64,000 nucleotides of DNA, from positions 1,236,926-1,300,925 of the forward strand of contig NZ_JACNYL010000002.1 of NCBI RefSeq assembly GCF_014692525.1, written 5' to 3'. The notes under the pieces were generated by a model. That model ran no database searches and was not told the origin of the DNA. It saw nothing but the letters and a program-made list of their open reading frames with translations. This DNA is from Sphingobacterium chuzhouense (GTDB lineage Bacteria > Bacteroidota > Bacteroidia > Sphingobacteriales > Sphingobacteriaceae). Made by a program: the position numbers and the translations under genes. Shown here in pieces: positions 9,414 to 18,534 of the stretch (position 1 is the stretch's first letter; every line of letters begins with the position of its first letter).

Positions 9414-10778
9414 ATGAACACGCTATATAAATTTTTTTTCGCCGCTATATTACTTGCAAGTTCTACATCCTGTGAGAGTTTCCTCGACCGCGAACCACTT
9501 GCGCAAGTTACCAACGATAGCTATTTCAATTCGGAAACCAATGCTAATTCCGCTGCAATTGGCATGTACCGTACCATGACGAGCTCGTTTACTTATGGAC
9601 AGACGATGGTCATTGTACCCGAGTTCTCAGCTGGCCATGTTTCCCATGCCGCCATATTTCCAGAATATGAAAATTTCAAAACACACGACGTCACCGCGAC
9701 CAACCCATGGATTGCCAACGCATGGCAGGGAATCTATGCAACCATCAACGCAGCTAATAACATTATTGCTCAAGTAGCTGAAATGCCCGAAAATACCATC
9801 TCCGAAGAAAAGAGAGCACAATTTATTGGTGAAGCCAAATTTGTACGTGCCTTAAACTATTTCTTTCTGGTACGTGCTTTTGGTCGCGTACCATTAAAAT
9901 TGACTGCTACTACAGAGGATGAAGATGTAGCTATTCCGCAGTCTGAACCTGTCGCCATCTATGAACAGCTTGTAAAAGATCTTACGGAAAGCGTGACACA
10001 ACTTCCGGAGACGCACGAAACTACCGAAGCAACTAAAGGTAGAGCGACAAAGGCCGCAGCACAATCCCTATTAGCCAAGGTTTACCTTTATCAAGCATCG
10101 ATTACAAACGATTATACCTTGGCCGCAAGTACAGCCGCAGAAATCATCAATTCTGAGAGTTTTCAGTTAGTCGACAATTTCGGCAGTATCTGGTCAACCG
10201 AAAATACGGCTGAATCTATTTTTGAGTTGCAATTTGATGATCAAACCACCAACACCCTGGCATCGGTAAGTAATGATAATGCGAGTATGTTATTCTATGT
10301 AAAAGATGCTTCTATCCAAGCGCTATTTGAGGAGGGGGATAAAAGACAAGATTTCTCCATATTTCAGGGATCAAATGACCGTTACTATATGGGAAAATTC
10401 CCTAACGCAACTCCACCAAGTCAGAACCTGCCTATTATCCGCCTGGCAGAAATCCTGCTCATTCATGCGGAAGCAGAAGCTAGGGCAAGCAATAGTATAA
10501 GCGATGCGGCGTTTAATTCACTCCAAAAAGTATTGACACGGGCAGGAGTTCCGAAAGAAAAAGGAGATTTCACTTCAGTGGATAACTTCGTTACTTTCGT
10601 ACAGGAAGAAAAGGAGCGGGAACTTCTTTTTGAGGGTGAAACGTGGTTCGATTTCTGTCGCACAGGACTCGCGTTAGAAAAATATGAGACATTAGATAGT
10701 GAAAATGGATTTGTTTATCCACTTCCAACACAACAGATCCGGCTCAATCCGGAATTGGTGCAAAACCCAGGATATTAG
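9414..10778 (+). CDS. SusD/RagB family nutrient-binding outer membrane lipoprotein
   Basis: Surface lipoprotein that caps the SusC pore and binds the incoming ligand. I chose the ATG at 9414 over the one at 9402 because it gives a clean lipoprotein signal ending ASSTSC with Cys at about residue 20. The body has SusD marks: FLDREPLAQVTNDSYF near the start, an N-terminal helical TPR-like region, FVRALNYFFLVRAFGRVPL, and the C-terminal ERELLFEGETWFDFCRTG typical of the family. At about 454 residues it is a little shorter than average. It follows the SusC gene directly and no third gene of the pair is present on this strand. Confidence 0.95.
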   Translation: MNTLYKFFFAAILLASSTSCESFLDREPLAQVTNDSYFNSETNANSAAIGMYRTMTSSFTYGQTMVIVPEFSAGHVSHAAIFPEYENFKTHDVTATNPWIANAWQGIYATINAANNIIAQVAEMPENTISEEKRAQFIGEAKFVRALNYFFLVRAFGRVPLKLTATTEDEDVAIPQSEPVAIYEQLVKDLTESVTQLPETHETTEATKGRATKAAAQSLLAKVYLYQASITNDYTLAASTAAEIINSESFQLVDNFGSIWSTENTAESIFELQFDDQTTNTLASVSNDNASMLFYVKDASIQALFEEGDKRQDFSIFQGSNDRYYMGKFPNATPPSQNLPIIRLAEILLIHAEAEARASNSISDAAFNSLQKVLTRAGVPKEKGDFTSVDNFVTFVQEEKERELLFEGETWFDFCRTGLALEKYETLDSENGFVYPLPTQQIRLNPELVQNPGY

Positions 10779-10783
10779 AAAAT

Positions 10784-10807
10784 AGGGCAGACTGGCATGT
10801 CTGCCCT
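10784..10807. terminator. Hairpin between the susD-like gene and tex
   Basis: A 9-bp perfect stem (AGGGCAGAC / GTCTGCCCT) with a 6-base loop lies between the convergent susD-like gene and tex. It could end either transcript. The T-tract is poor on both sides, so its strength is uncertain. Confidence 0.6.
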
Positions 10808-10812
10808 GTATA

Positions 10813-13044
10813 TTATGATTTAAACTTACTTGCCAAGGCGGCTAATTTACTCGCCATATCGGTTTCGGGTGTCTTCGCTTTCCGTTGATTATCATGGTGC
10901 TTACGTGATGACGCAGGTTTTTCATCGGATTTCATCGACAGGCCAATGCGATTTCGCCTTTCATCGATTTCGGTTACAGTCACGATAACACGCTGCTGTA
11001 CCTTGACCACCTCATTCGGATCGGAAACAAAACGGTTAGCAAGCTGGCTTAGGTGCACTAAACCATCTTGGTGGACACCAACATCCACAAATGCCCCAAA
11101 ATTGGTGATATTCGTAACGATGCCCGGTAATTTCATACCGATGCGTAGGTCACGTATACTGTTCACGCCGTCTGTAAACTTAAACTCTTCGAATTGCTCG
11201 CGCGGATCACGCCCCGGTTTGGACAACTCCGCTATAATATCGTTTAGCGTCGGAAGCCCGACTTCATCCGACACATATTTCTTTAGGTCAATTTGCTTGC
11301 GCAACGCCTCATTTGTTAACAAATCCTGTACATTGGCCTGCAGGTCTTTTGCCATTTGCTCCACAAGTGCATAACGCTCCGGGTGTACAGCAGAAGCATC
11401 CAGCGGATGTTCGCCGTGACGGATACGAAGGAAACCTGCCGCCTGTTCAAAGGCCTTATCTCCCAAACGTGGAACCTTTTTCAGTTCCTTACGTGATTTG
11501 AATGGTCCATTCGCTACCCGATAATTTACGATCTGCTGTGCAAGAGAGGGGCCAAGTCCGGAGACATACGCCAAAATCTGTTTAGATGCTGTATTCAACT
11601 CTACACCTACCGCGTTCACACAGGAGATAACCGTATCATCCAACGAGCTTTGCAATTTGTTTTGATCAACATCGTGCTGGTATTGGCCTACCCCGATAGA
11701 TTTAGGGTCAATTTTCACCAATTCCGCTAACGGGTCCATTAATCGTCGACCAATAGACACTGCTCCACGAACCGTCACATCGTAGTCCGGAAATTCTTCC
11801 CGAGCCACTTCTGAAGCGGAATAAATCGATGCGCCCGATTCGTTCACCATCACGACCGTAACATCTTTTAATCCTAACTTGCGGACAAATTCTTCTGTCT
11901 CGCGGCCAGCCGTGCCATTACCAACAGCTATCGCTTCCACATCGTAGCGTTTTACCAACAGTTCTACCGTTTTTGCGGCTTCCGCTAAACCTCCTGCACC
12001 ATTATGCGGAAAGATGGTGGTATTCTCCAGTAGTGCGCCCTGGGCATCCAATACAACCGTTTTGCACCCGGTGCGGAATCCCGGATCGATCGCCAATAAC
12101 CGTTTTTGTCCCAAAGGCGCTGCCAGCAGCAATTGACGGACATTGTCCGCAAACACACGGATGGCTTCTTCATCTGCTTTTTGCCGAGTCAATACCCTCA
12201 CCTCGGTTTCCATGGACGGCTTCAGCAGTCTTTTATAGCTATCTTGTAAGGCTATTCGTACTTGCGCGGCAGCATCATTATTGGCTTTTATATAGATTTT
12301 CTCTATAGCCGAAAGTATCGTTTCCTCTTCTACAGCAATATCAAGATAGAGCATTTCCTCTTTCTCGCCACGGCGCATTGCTAACACGCGGTGAGACGGC
12401 GCATCTTGAAGCGGTTCCGACCACTCAAAGTAGTCTTTGTACTTCAACGCATCTTCTTCTTTTCCGGGAACAACACGCGAAATAAACAGACCTTTATCCA
12501 AAAATATTTTCCGGGATCTTGCGCGAACTTCGGCATCTTCCGCAATCTGCTCTGCTATAATATCACGTGCACCTGCTATGGCCTCTTCTTCGGATGCCAC
12601 CCCCTTCTCCGAATCGATAAAACCAGCTGCTAATACTGATACATCGTCTTTCTCCTGTAGGAGCAACCTATCAGCCAACGGTTGTAGGCCTTTTTCTCTC
12701 GCTACGGATGCACGCGTTTTGCGTTTGGGTTTGAATGGCAGGTAAATATCTTCTAGAATAGCCATCGTCTCCGCTTGTTGGATCTGTTGTTCCAGCTCAG
12801 GTGTTAATTTTCCCTGCTCGGTAATAGATTTCAGTACGGCTTCCCGGCGTTTATCTAAATCGCGTAATTGCTGCACACGGTCACGGATAGTCGTAATTTG
12901 CACTTCGTCCAAACTGCCGGTCATCTCCTTACGGTAACGGGCGATGAATGGAACAGTTGCTCCTTCGTCCAATAAATCGATAGTCGTGGACACCTGACGA
13001 CTATTTATCCCCAGTTCTTGCGAAATAATAATTTCGTATGCCAT
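10813..13044 (-). CDS. tex: Tex family RNA-binding transcription accessory protein
   Basis: Cytoplasmic nucleic-acid-binding protein, related to the core of eukaryotic Spt6 and linked to transcription in the species studied. Its 743 residues carry the Tex order: an N-terminal helical domain (VSTTIDLLDEGATVPFIARY), a YqgF/RNase-H-like domain (LAIDPGFRTGCKTVVLD at about 340), helix-hairpin-helix motifs (LAQQIVNYRVANGPFKSRKE at about 525), and a C-terminal S1 domain (GIVTNITNFGAFVDVGVHQD at about 650). A lysine-rich tail follows. The start is an ATG. The gene is separated from tatA by a hairpin and is probably transcribed alone. Confidence 0.96.
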   Translation of the reverse strand: MAYEIIISQELGINSRQVSTTIDLLDEGATVPFIARYRKEMTGSLDEVQITTIRDRVQQLRDLDKRREAVLKSITEQGKLTPELEQQIQQAETMAILEDIYLPFKPKRKTRASVAREKGLQPLADRLLLQEKDDVSVLAAGFIDSEKGVASEEEAIAGARDIIAEQIAEDAEVRARSRKIFLDKGLFISRVVPGKEEDALKYKDYFEWSEPLQDAPSHRVLAMRRGEKEEMLYLDIAVEEETILSAIEKIYIKANNDAAAQVRIALQDSYKRLLKPSMETEVRVLTRQKADEEAIRVFADNVRQLLLAAPLGQKRLLAIDPGFRTGCKTVVLDAQGALLENTTIFPHNGAGGLAEAAKTVELLVKRYDVEAIAVGNGTAGRETEEFVRKLGLKDVTVVMVNESGASIYSASEVAREEFPDYDVTVRGAVSIGRRLMDPLAELVKIDPKSIGVGQYQHDVDQNKLQSSLDDTVISCVNAVGVELNTASKQILAYVSGLGPSLAQQIVNYRVANGPFKSRKELKKVPRLGDKAFEQAAGFLRIRHGEHPLDASAVHPERYALVEQMAKDLQANVQDLLTNEALRKQIDLKKYVSDEVGLPTLNDIIAELSKPGRDPREQFEEFKFTDGVNSIRDLRIGMKLPGIVTNITNFGAFVDVGVHQDGLVHLSQLANRFVSDPNEVVKVQQRVIVTVTEIDERRNRIGLSMKSDEKPASSRKHHDNQRKAKTPETDMASKLAALASKFKS

Positions 13045-13060
13045 ATTTTAAAAGTAAGTA

Positions 13061-13094
13061 AAAAAGAAAGCTGTAGGAATTTACCAACAGCTTT
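13061..13094 (-). terminator. Terminator after tatA
   Basis: On the minus strand an AAAGCTGT / ACAGCTTT stem with a 12-base loop is followed by a T-rich run (CTTTTTTAC). It lies between the tatA stop and the tex start, so it would separate the two genes. Confidence 0.7.
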
Positions 13095-13121
13095 TAGAAT
13101 AGTATTATACGATAAATAAAT

Positions 13122-13634
13122 TTAAACATTTTTAGATTGCTCCGTATCAGAAGCCGATGTATTGGTTTGTGTTTCTTCACCTTCAAGTGTGTCCGTGCTG
13201 CCCTCTTCATCTGCAAAATGATCATTATACCCATACGTGTAATGTTCATCGCCTGAAGATGGTTGCTCACCAGGATGATGTTGCACTGTATTCTCTGGCG
13301 TTGTAAACTTCGGAAACTCCTTTTTTGTCTCCTGTTCCACCCCAACGGCTTCTTCGCCTTCCCTCTCTTGCTGATTAATCTCTTCTGATATTGTTTGAGA
13401 TTTGGTTTTGGTAACCGGTGTATCCTCTACAGTAACGTCCAAATCCTTTTCAAAATTATTTATCTGATCTGAAATTTCCCGTTTTATACCATCAGATGCA
13501 TCTTTAAATTCGCGAATTCCGCGTCCCAATCCTCTCGCTAATTCGGGTAATTTCTTCCCTCCAAACAACAGTAAAATGACGATAACAATAAGTATCATCT
13601 CCTGTGTGCCGATATTCAAGAATCCTAAAGTCAT
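13122..13634 (-). CDS. tatA: Sec-independent protein translocase subunit TatA/TatE
   Basis: Pore-forming subunit of the twin-arginine pathway, which exports folded proteins across the inner membrane. There is a short N-terminal segment, one membrane helix at about residues 12-27 (MILIVIVILLLFGGKKLPE), then the FGGKKLPELARGLGRGIREF hinge and amphipathic helix that define TatA. The remaining 100 or so residues form an acidic, Glu/Thr/Gln-rich low-complexity tail, longer than in most TatA proteins (170 residues in total). The tail is expected to be cytoplasmic. tatC is not adjacent. Confidence 0.94.
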   Translation of the reverse strand: MTLGFLNIGTQEMILIVIVILLLFGGKKLPELARGLGRGIREFKDASDGIKREISDQINNFEKDLDVTVEDTPVTKTKSQTISEEINQQEREGEEAVGVEQETKKEFPKFTTPENTVQHHPGEQPSSGDEHYTYGYNDHFADEEGSTDTLEGEETQTNTSASDTEQSKNV

Positions 13635-13721
13635 TTTATCCTTCTCCTTTTAATCTTTCTTAACAAGCAACTAAGGTAAGTGTAAATTTACGTTTCCTCC
13701 AAATTTTGATGTAACATTTAT

Positions 13722-13830
13722 ATCCTTTTTTTTCGTAAAAAAGGATCAAAAACCTCGTCGCTGCGGATATTTGAAATAATTTGTAGTACAAAAAATGAGT
13801 CTCCACATACTTCAAATCCCCAGATGCGAC
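13722..13830. repeat. Intergenic hairpin repeat, copy A
   Basis: Two parts lie between tatA and the MATE gene. First, a small hairpin at 13722-13746 (ATCC and a T-run against an A-run and GGAT). Second, a 74-base element at 13757-13830 that begins GTCGC and ends GCGAC, with inner arms GGATATTTGAA / TTCAAATCCCC. A second copy of the same length is at 27700-27773; I count 56 of 74 bases identical with no gaps. About 25 bases after the element also look related in the two copies. It resembles a REP- or MITE-like intergenic element. Confidence 0.7.
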
Positions 13831-13870
13831 ATTAAGTGTTAATTAGGGGCAATGCAAACCTTAAAACAAT

Positions 13871-13878
13871 TATATTTG
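13871..13878 (+). promoter_or_regulatory. -7 box upstream of the MATE gene
   Basis: TATATTTG matches the Bacteroidetes TAnnTTTG box exactly and would place a transcription start near 13885. It lies 33 bases before the ATG at 13912, which supports that start over the more distant ATG at 13852. The -33 element is not clear. Confidence 0.5.
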
Positions 13879-13911
13879 CAGACTCGAATATTGGCGCACC
13901 CGCGGAACACT

Positions 13912-15276
13912 ATGTTACATCATTATTACAAACAGAATAAACATTTTTATTGGAGTGCCTTTGCACTTGCGGGACCTGTCATTATTTCTCAGTTGGGACA
14001 TACCTTGGTGCAGACGGCCGACACAGTCGTGGTGGGTAAGTTTGCCGGAACTATTCCACTGGCAGCGGTTTCCCTTGTACACTCGGTGTTTATCGTGGTT
14101 ATGGTGATCGGACTTGGTGTTTCTTATGGCCTGACACCTCTTATCGCCCAAGCCAATGGTAAAGGCGACAAAGACGCTTGCGGAAAATTGCTCTCCAGTA
14201 GCCTCTGGCTAAATGTTGCCACTGCTATTCTGCTATTTGGCCTCGTTAACTTTGGGTCGATGTACGCCATGGAACACCTTGATCAGGATCCCGAGGTGGT
14301 AGAAACGGCAAAACCTTATCTATTGGTCTTGATGTTCTCCATTATCCCGTTGATGGCATTTAACACATTCAAACAGTTTGCCGAGGGCCTTGGCTTTACT
14401 AGACAGGCCATGAACATCACCATCTGGGGCAATGTATTGAACGTGATTTTAGCCATTATATTTGTGAAAGGTATGTTCGGTATCAAACCAATGGGCATTG
14501 TTGGCGTTGGGTACGCAACCTTAATTGACCGTGTGCTAATGATGCTGGCGATGTCTTTTTATGTCCTGCGTTCCAAACGGTTCAGTCTATACACAAAAAC
14601 ATTTTCATTTTTTCGTGCGGAACTTTCCCGGATAAAGAGCATTTTTAAAATCGGTGCTCCAATGGCTCTGCAATATGTATTTGAAGTGGGCTCGTTTGCT
14701 GCGGCATCCCTTATCGCCGGAAAGATTGGGGCGTTGGAACAGGCCAGTCATCAAGTTGCGATTACCTTGGCTTCCATGACATATATGATGGCCAGTGGTA
14801 TTGCCTCGGCTGCGACTATCAAAACCGGTCATAGTTATGGGAAAAGAAACATGACGCGGGTAAAGAAGTTCGCTACCGTCTCTTATCACCTTGTTATTGT
14901 TTTTATGTTGATCTGTGCGGTGATTTTTGCGGTCTTCAACCAACATTTACCCCGAATAATCAGTGACGACCAGGCTGTTATCAGCATCTCTGCTCAGCTT
15001 CTAATCATCGCAGGACTGTTCCAACTGTTTGACGGCACGCAAGTTGTCGGGCTGGGCGTTCTCCGCGGAATGGGTGACGTCAATGTCCCTACACTGATTA
15101 CTTTCATTGCTTACTGGATCGTTGGAATCCCTGCTGCATACCTTTTGGGTGTTTATTTCAACATTGGTGTGCAAGGTGTATGGTATGGGCTTTCACTCGG
15201 GTTACTGACTTCTTCTATATTGTTATATATGCGCTACCGGAGCATTATCCGGCAGCGGATGGATAGGTTTGGGTAG
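13912..15276 (+). CDS. MATE family efflux transporter
   Basis: Inner-membrane multidrug/metabolite exporter of the MATE class, driven by Na+ or H+ exchange. From the ATG at 13912 it has 454 residues and about 12 membrane helices in two related halves (FALAGPVIISQLGHTLVQTA at the start of the first; IFKIGAPMALQYVFEVGSFA at the start of the second), the normal MATE layout. An in-frame ATG exists at 13852, but a -7 box lies between the two and the family motif begins soon after 13912. The substrate cannot be predicted. The gene appears to stand alone, convergent with the aminotransferase. Confidence 0.93.
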   Translation: MLHHYYKQNKHFYWSAFALAGPVIISQLGHTLVQTADTVVVGKFAGTIPLAAVSLVHSVFIVVMVIGLGVSYGLTPLIAQANGKGDKDACGKLLSSSLWLNVATAILLFGLVNFGSMYAMEHLDQDPEVVETAKPYLLVLMFSIIPLMAFNTFKQFAEGLGFTRQAMNITIWGNVLNVILAIIFVKGMFGIKPMGIVGVGYATLIDRVLMMLAMSFYVLRSKRFSLYTKTFSFFRAELSRIKSIFKIGAPMALQYVFEVGSFAAASLIAGKIGALEQASHQVAITLASMTYMMASGIASAATIKTGHSYGKRNMTRVKKFATVSYHLVIVFMLICAVIFAVFNQHLPRIISDDQAVISISAQLLIIAGLFQLFDGTQVVGLGVLRGMGDVNVPTLITFIAYWIVGIPAAYLLGVYFNIGVQGVWYGLSLGLLTSSILLYMRYRSIIRQRMDRFG

Positions 15277-15316
15277 TTTGGACAACATATTGATCCAAGG
15301 CAGCTCTTTTTCTACA

Positions 15317-16480
15317 TTATATTTTTATTAATAGATCCAACGCCCTGTTGAGCGTGTCCTTATCTTTAGCAAAACAAATACGAAGCAGGCGTTGATCATA
15401 GGGCGAAGCGTAAAATGCGGAAACAGGAACAGTAGCCACTTTAAATTGGGTAGTCAATTGGGTGGCATAAGCCAATTCAGGTAAGTCGCTGATCGGTGCA
15501 TAATCCATCAACAAAAAATACGTACCTTCACAGGGCAAACTTCGAAATCGGCTTGCTTTCAACCCCTCTACAAATAGGTCGCGCTTTTCTTGAAAAAAAG
15601 CACGTAAACTCAGATAACTATCCTTATCCTGGAGATAGTCCGCTATCGCAAACTGCATAGGGGTATTGGCACTAAATACGTTAAATTGATGTATTTTTCG
15701 AAATTCGGCTGTTAGATATGCTGGTGCAGCCACATAACCCAATTTCCAACCTGTAGTATGCAATAATTTCCCGAACGAAGCCACGACAAAACTACGCGCC
15801 CATAGTGCCGGGAACTGCAATAAAGACCAGTGTGGTCTATCGTCGTAGACAATATGCTCATATACTTCATCGCTCAATATCTCAATCGAGGTGTCCTGTA
15901 CCAATTTTTCCAAGGCTTCGAAATCTGTTTTCTTCCAAATCTTAGTTGAGGGATTGGTGGGGTTATTAACGATGATAAGCTTTGTACGGGGTGAAATCAA
16001 CGTCGCTACCTCCTGCCAATCAATAGCAAAATGAGGTGCTTTTAGTATTACTGGAACGATTTTCCCACCAAAAAGCTCGACGCTGGGTCTATAGGAATCG
16101 TAGGCCGGTTCGAAGATAATGACTTCATCACCCGGACGGATAAGTGTCGCGATTGCTGTAAAGAGTGCCTGGGTGCCTCCTGAGGTAATGGTTATCTCTT
16201 TTTCCGCATCCACATCTACTTGATAAAGCATATGCATCTTTTCCGCCAAAACTTCCCTAAGGGGCAATATACCCGGCATGGGTGCATATTGATTACATCC
16301 TTTACGCATGTAATGGTCAACCAAAGTAACTAACCTCTCGGATGTCGGATAATTGGGAAATCCTTGTGATAAATTAATAGCGCCGTGCTCTTGGGCTAAA
16401 GCCGACATGCGGGAGAATATACTAACCTCTGTTTTTGGAAGTTTGGAAACAAACTTTGCACGTTGAAGGGATTCTGTCAT
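15317..16480 (-). CDS. PLP-dependent aminotransferase, methionine aminotransferase (YbdL) type
   Basis: Class I/II fold-type I aminotransferase. The 387 residues follow E. coli YbdL closely by memory: MSALAQEHGAINLSQGFPN (about 25-43), NQYAPMPG (63-70), the PLP-phosphate loop region SGGTQALF (about 100), NNPTNPS (172-178), SDEVYEHI (203-210) and the Schiff-base lysine in ASFGKLLHTTGWK (Lys238). YbdL-type enzymes transaminate methionine and aromatic amino acids with 2-oxo acids, so a role in methionine salvage or amino-acid turnover is likely. Kynurenine aminotransferases share these motifs and cannot be excluded. No pathway genes are adjacent. Confidence 0.9.
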   Translation of the reverse strand: MTESLQRAKFVSKLPKTEVSIFSRMSALAQEHGAINLSQGFPNYPTSERLVTLVDHYMRKGCNQYAPMPGILPLREVLAEKMHMLYQVDVDAEKEITITSGGTQALFTAIATLIRPGDEVIIFEPAYDSYRPSVELFGGKIVPVILKAPHFAIDWQEVATLISPRTKLIIVNNPTNPSTKIWKKTDFEALEKLVQDTSIEILSDEVYEHIVYDDRPHWSLLQFPALWARSFVVASFGKLLHTTGWKLGYVAAPAYLTAEFRKIHQFNVFSANTPMQFAIADYLQDKDSYLSLRAFFQEKRDLFVEGLKASRFRSLPCEGTYFLLMDYAPISDLPELAYATQLTTQFKVATVPVSAFYASPYDQRLLRICFAKDKDTLNRALDLLIKI

Positions 16481-16654
16481 TTTAGCGATTTAACTACCCT
16501 ACTAAAATAATAGATTTTATATTTAATGAACAAATAAATTTTCTGATTTGTCTCGAGCGTTAGATGATAAGTCTTGCGTCCTATTTGTAAGCCACGTTAA
16601 AAACAAATTGTCGACAAATACGTTTTATTATAAGAAACTAAAACAAAATGTGAT

Positions 16655-16948
16655 ATGGACAAGTTGAAAAAATTCGACCTAATGGCAAAAATTGTCAGAG
16701 AACTGGAAGACGTACGAAATAGTCAGCAGGCTGTTTTAGAAAAGGTAGGCAAAATTGAAGTAGACAACATCGAGTTGGGAGATAAACTAATAGAATCCAA
16801 AATGCCGGATATCTATCAGCGGACTGCAGACAATGCCGATTCTATTCGGGAAATCTTGGAGTCTTTCCAAGAAAAAACGGAAGAATACAGCGAAAAGAAC
16901 AATATCGATAGATTGAGGGAGCAAGAGACTATTAACAATGCAAAATAA
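16655..16948 (+). CDS. Small hypothetical coiled-coil protein, 97 aa
   Basis: I do not recognise it. The 97 residues are highly charged and predicted almost wholly helical, with heptad-like spacing (LMAKIVRELEDVRNSQQAVL, then NADSIREILESFQEKTEEY). There is no signal peptide and no cysteine. It begins at an ATG after a 170-base intergenic stretch and is followed at once by a strong terminator, so it is probably a one-gene transcript. A structural or adaptor role is conceivable, but nothing in the context points to one. Confidence 0.65.
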   Translation: MDKLKKFDLMAKIVRELEDVRNSQQAVLEKVGKIEVDNIELGDKLIESKMPDIYQRTADNADSIREILESFQEKTEEYSEKNNIDRLREQETINNAK

Positions 16949-16955
16949 TAAAAAA

Positions 16956-16983
16956 CGGCGTGTAAAAATACACGCCGTTTTTT
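16956..16983. terminator. Bidirectional intrinsic terminator
   Basis: A 9-bp stem CGGCGTGTA / TACACGCCG with a 4-base loop is flanked by A6 and T6 runs, so it can end transcripts on either strand. It separates the small coiled-coil gene from the convergent E2 gene. Confidence 0.9.
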
Positions 16984-16985
16984 GG

Positions 16986-18434
16986 TTAAATCTCCCGATT
17001 TATATCCCAATTTTCTAAATAATCCGCAACACGTTTTAAGAAAGTGCCACCTAACGCGCCATCAATGACCCGGTGGTCGTAGGACATAGACAGATACATC
17101 ATATGGCGGATAGCAATTACGTCCCCGTGTTCCGTCTCCAGAACGGCAGGTTTTTTCTTAATTGTACCTACAGCCAAGATTGCTGCTTGTGGTTGATTGA
17201 TAATAGGTACCCCCATAATATTCCCAAAAGCACCGATATTGGTAAACGTAAAAGTCCCCCCTTGCGTATCATCTGGTTTCAATTGATTCTGCCGACTCCG
17301 ATGTGCCAAATCATTGACAGATTTGCTCAATCCCACTAAACTCAGCTGATCGGCATTTTTGATAACGGGAACAATCAAATTGCCAGAAGGCAATGCTGCG
17401 GCCATACCGATGTTGATGTTCTTCCGCTTGATGATCTGATGTCCTTCAACGGATACATTAACCATTGGAAAGTCACGTAATGCTTTACTGATAGCTTCTA
17501 TAAAAATGGGGGTAAAGGTAATATTTTCGCCTTCCCGCTTTTTATAGCTATCCTTGATCTTATTTCTCCAATTGACTAGATTCGTTACGTCTGCTTCTAC
17601 AAAGGAGGCCACATGTGGCGACGTTTTTACACTATGCACCATATGATCGGCTATGAGCCTACGCATACGATCCATTTCCACAATTTCATCACCAGGTGTT
17701 GTTGCTTTCGCAGCATTTCCACTTATCGGTTTTTCTTCCGAAGAAGGCGTAATCACGCGCTGATTGGATGAGGTCGCTTTAGAGGATGCTTCTTCTGATC
17801 CAAATCCCGTTGCCGGATAATTCGTTGATCGTTTTGCAATATAATCGAGAATATCCTGTTTAGTAACCCTGCCTTCCGAACCTGTGCCTCGGATATTATC
17901 CAATTCTGTTTGGCTAAGCCCTTCTTCCTGTGCGATATTTTTGACTAAAGGAGAGTAGAAACGAGAGCCGGAATGTAACACGGTCTTTTCACGCGTTTCT
18001 TGCGTTAGTAATTCGGTACCAGGAATATCCGATGTCAGAGCTTCCTCTTCCTCTATAACCGAAATAACCTCCGGCGGTTCTTCCGTGTTAGTATGCTGCT
18101 CTGTTATATCTTGAGGTGTTTCCGGTTGAGGCTCGGGAACGGTATTCTCGTCTTCGTCTGTCGCCGATACACTTGTGTCTTCGTCTAATCTTCCTTCTAC
18201 TTCAATCCACGCGATCACCTCGCCCACTTGTGCTACTTGGTTTTCTTCAAAGAAAATCTTGGATAACTTTCCTGTAACTGGAGCGGGAACATCAGAATCC
18301 ACCTTATCTGTCGCTATCTCCACAATTGGATCATCTTCCTCAACCAAATCTCCGATTGCTTTCACCCATTTCGTAATGGTCGCCTCGGAAACACTTTCTC
18401 CCATTCTTGGAAGCACCACTTTATATATACCCAT
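16986..18434 (-). CDS. 2-oxo acid dehydrogenase E2 component (dihydrolipoamide acyltransferase)
   Basis: E2 core of a pyruvate, 2-oxoglutarate or branched-chain dehydrogenase complex; moves acyl groups from E1 to CoA. Domains in order: a lipoyl domain at 1-80 with the modified Lys44 in EIATDKVDSD; a long acidic/Pro/Thr linker (about 85-150); a peripheral-subunit-binding domain (FYSPLVKNIAQEEGLSQTEL, about 160-195); another linker; and the catalytic domain from about 250 to the end with active-site His454 and Asp458 in YDHRVIDG. The overall sequence looks most like branched-chain (BkdB-type) E2. No E1 or E3 gene is next to it, so its complex partners are encoded elsewhere. Confidence 0.92.
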   Translation of the reverse strand: MGIYKVVLPRMGESVSEATITKWVKAIGDLVEEDDPIVEIATDKVDSDVPAPVTGKLSKIFFEENQVAQVGEVIAWIEVEGRLDEDTSVSATDEDENTVPEPQPETPQDITEQHTNTEEPPEVISVIEEEEALTSDIPGTELLTQETREKTVLHSGSRFYSPLVKNIAQEEGLSQTELDNIRGTGSEGRVTKQDILDYIAKRSTNYPATGFGSEEASSKATSSNQRVITPSSEEKPISGNAAKATTPGDEIVEMDRMRRLIADHMVHSVKTSPHVASFVEADVTNLVNWRNKIKDSYKKREGENITFTPIFIEAISKALRDFPMVNVSVEGHQIIKRKNINIGMAAALPSGNLIVPVIKNADQLSLVGLSKSVNDLAHRSRQNQLKPDDTQGGTFTFTNIGAFGNIMGVPIINQPQAAILAVGTIKKKPAVLETEHGDVIAIRHMMYLSMSYDHRVIDGALGGTFLKRVADYLENWDINREI

Positions 18435-18534
18435 ATTGACCTAAGTTCATTGAATGATTTACTAAATTAACATTTAATCTAACAAATTCAATTAAACAAA
18501 ACATAATATTTTATAATGGGGCAAAAATAAAATA

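Noticed and set aside
13094..13345. 83-codon frame antiparallel to nothing but shifted within tatA
   Set aside because: It reads the low-complexity tatA tail in another frame and ends in an arbitrary basic sequence.
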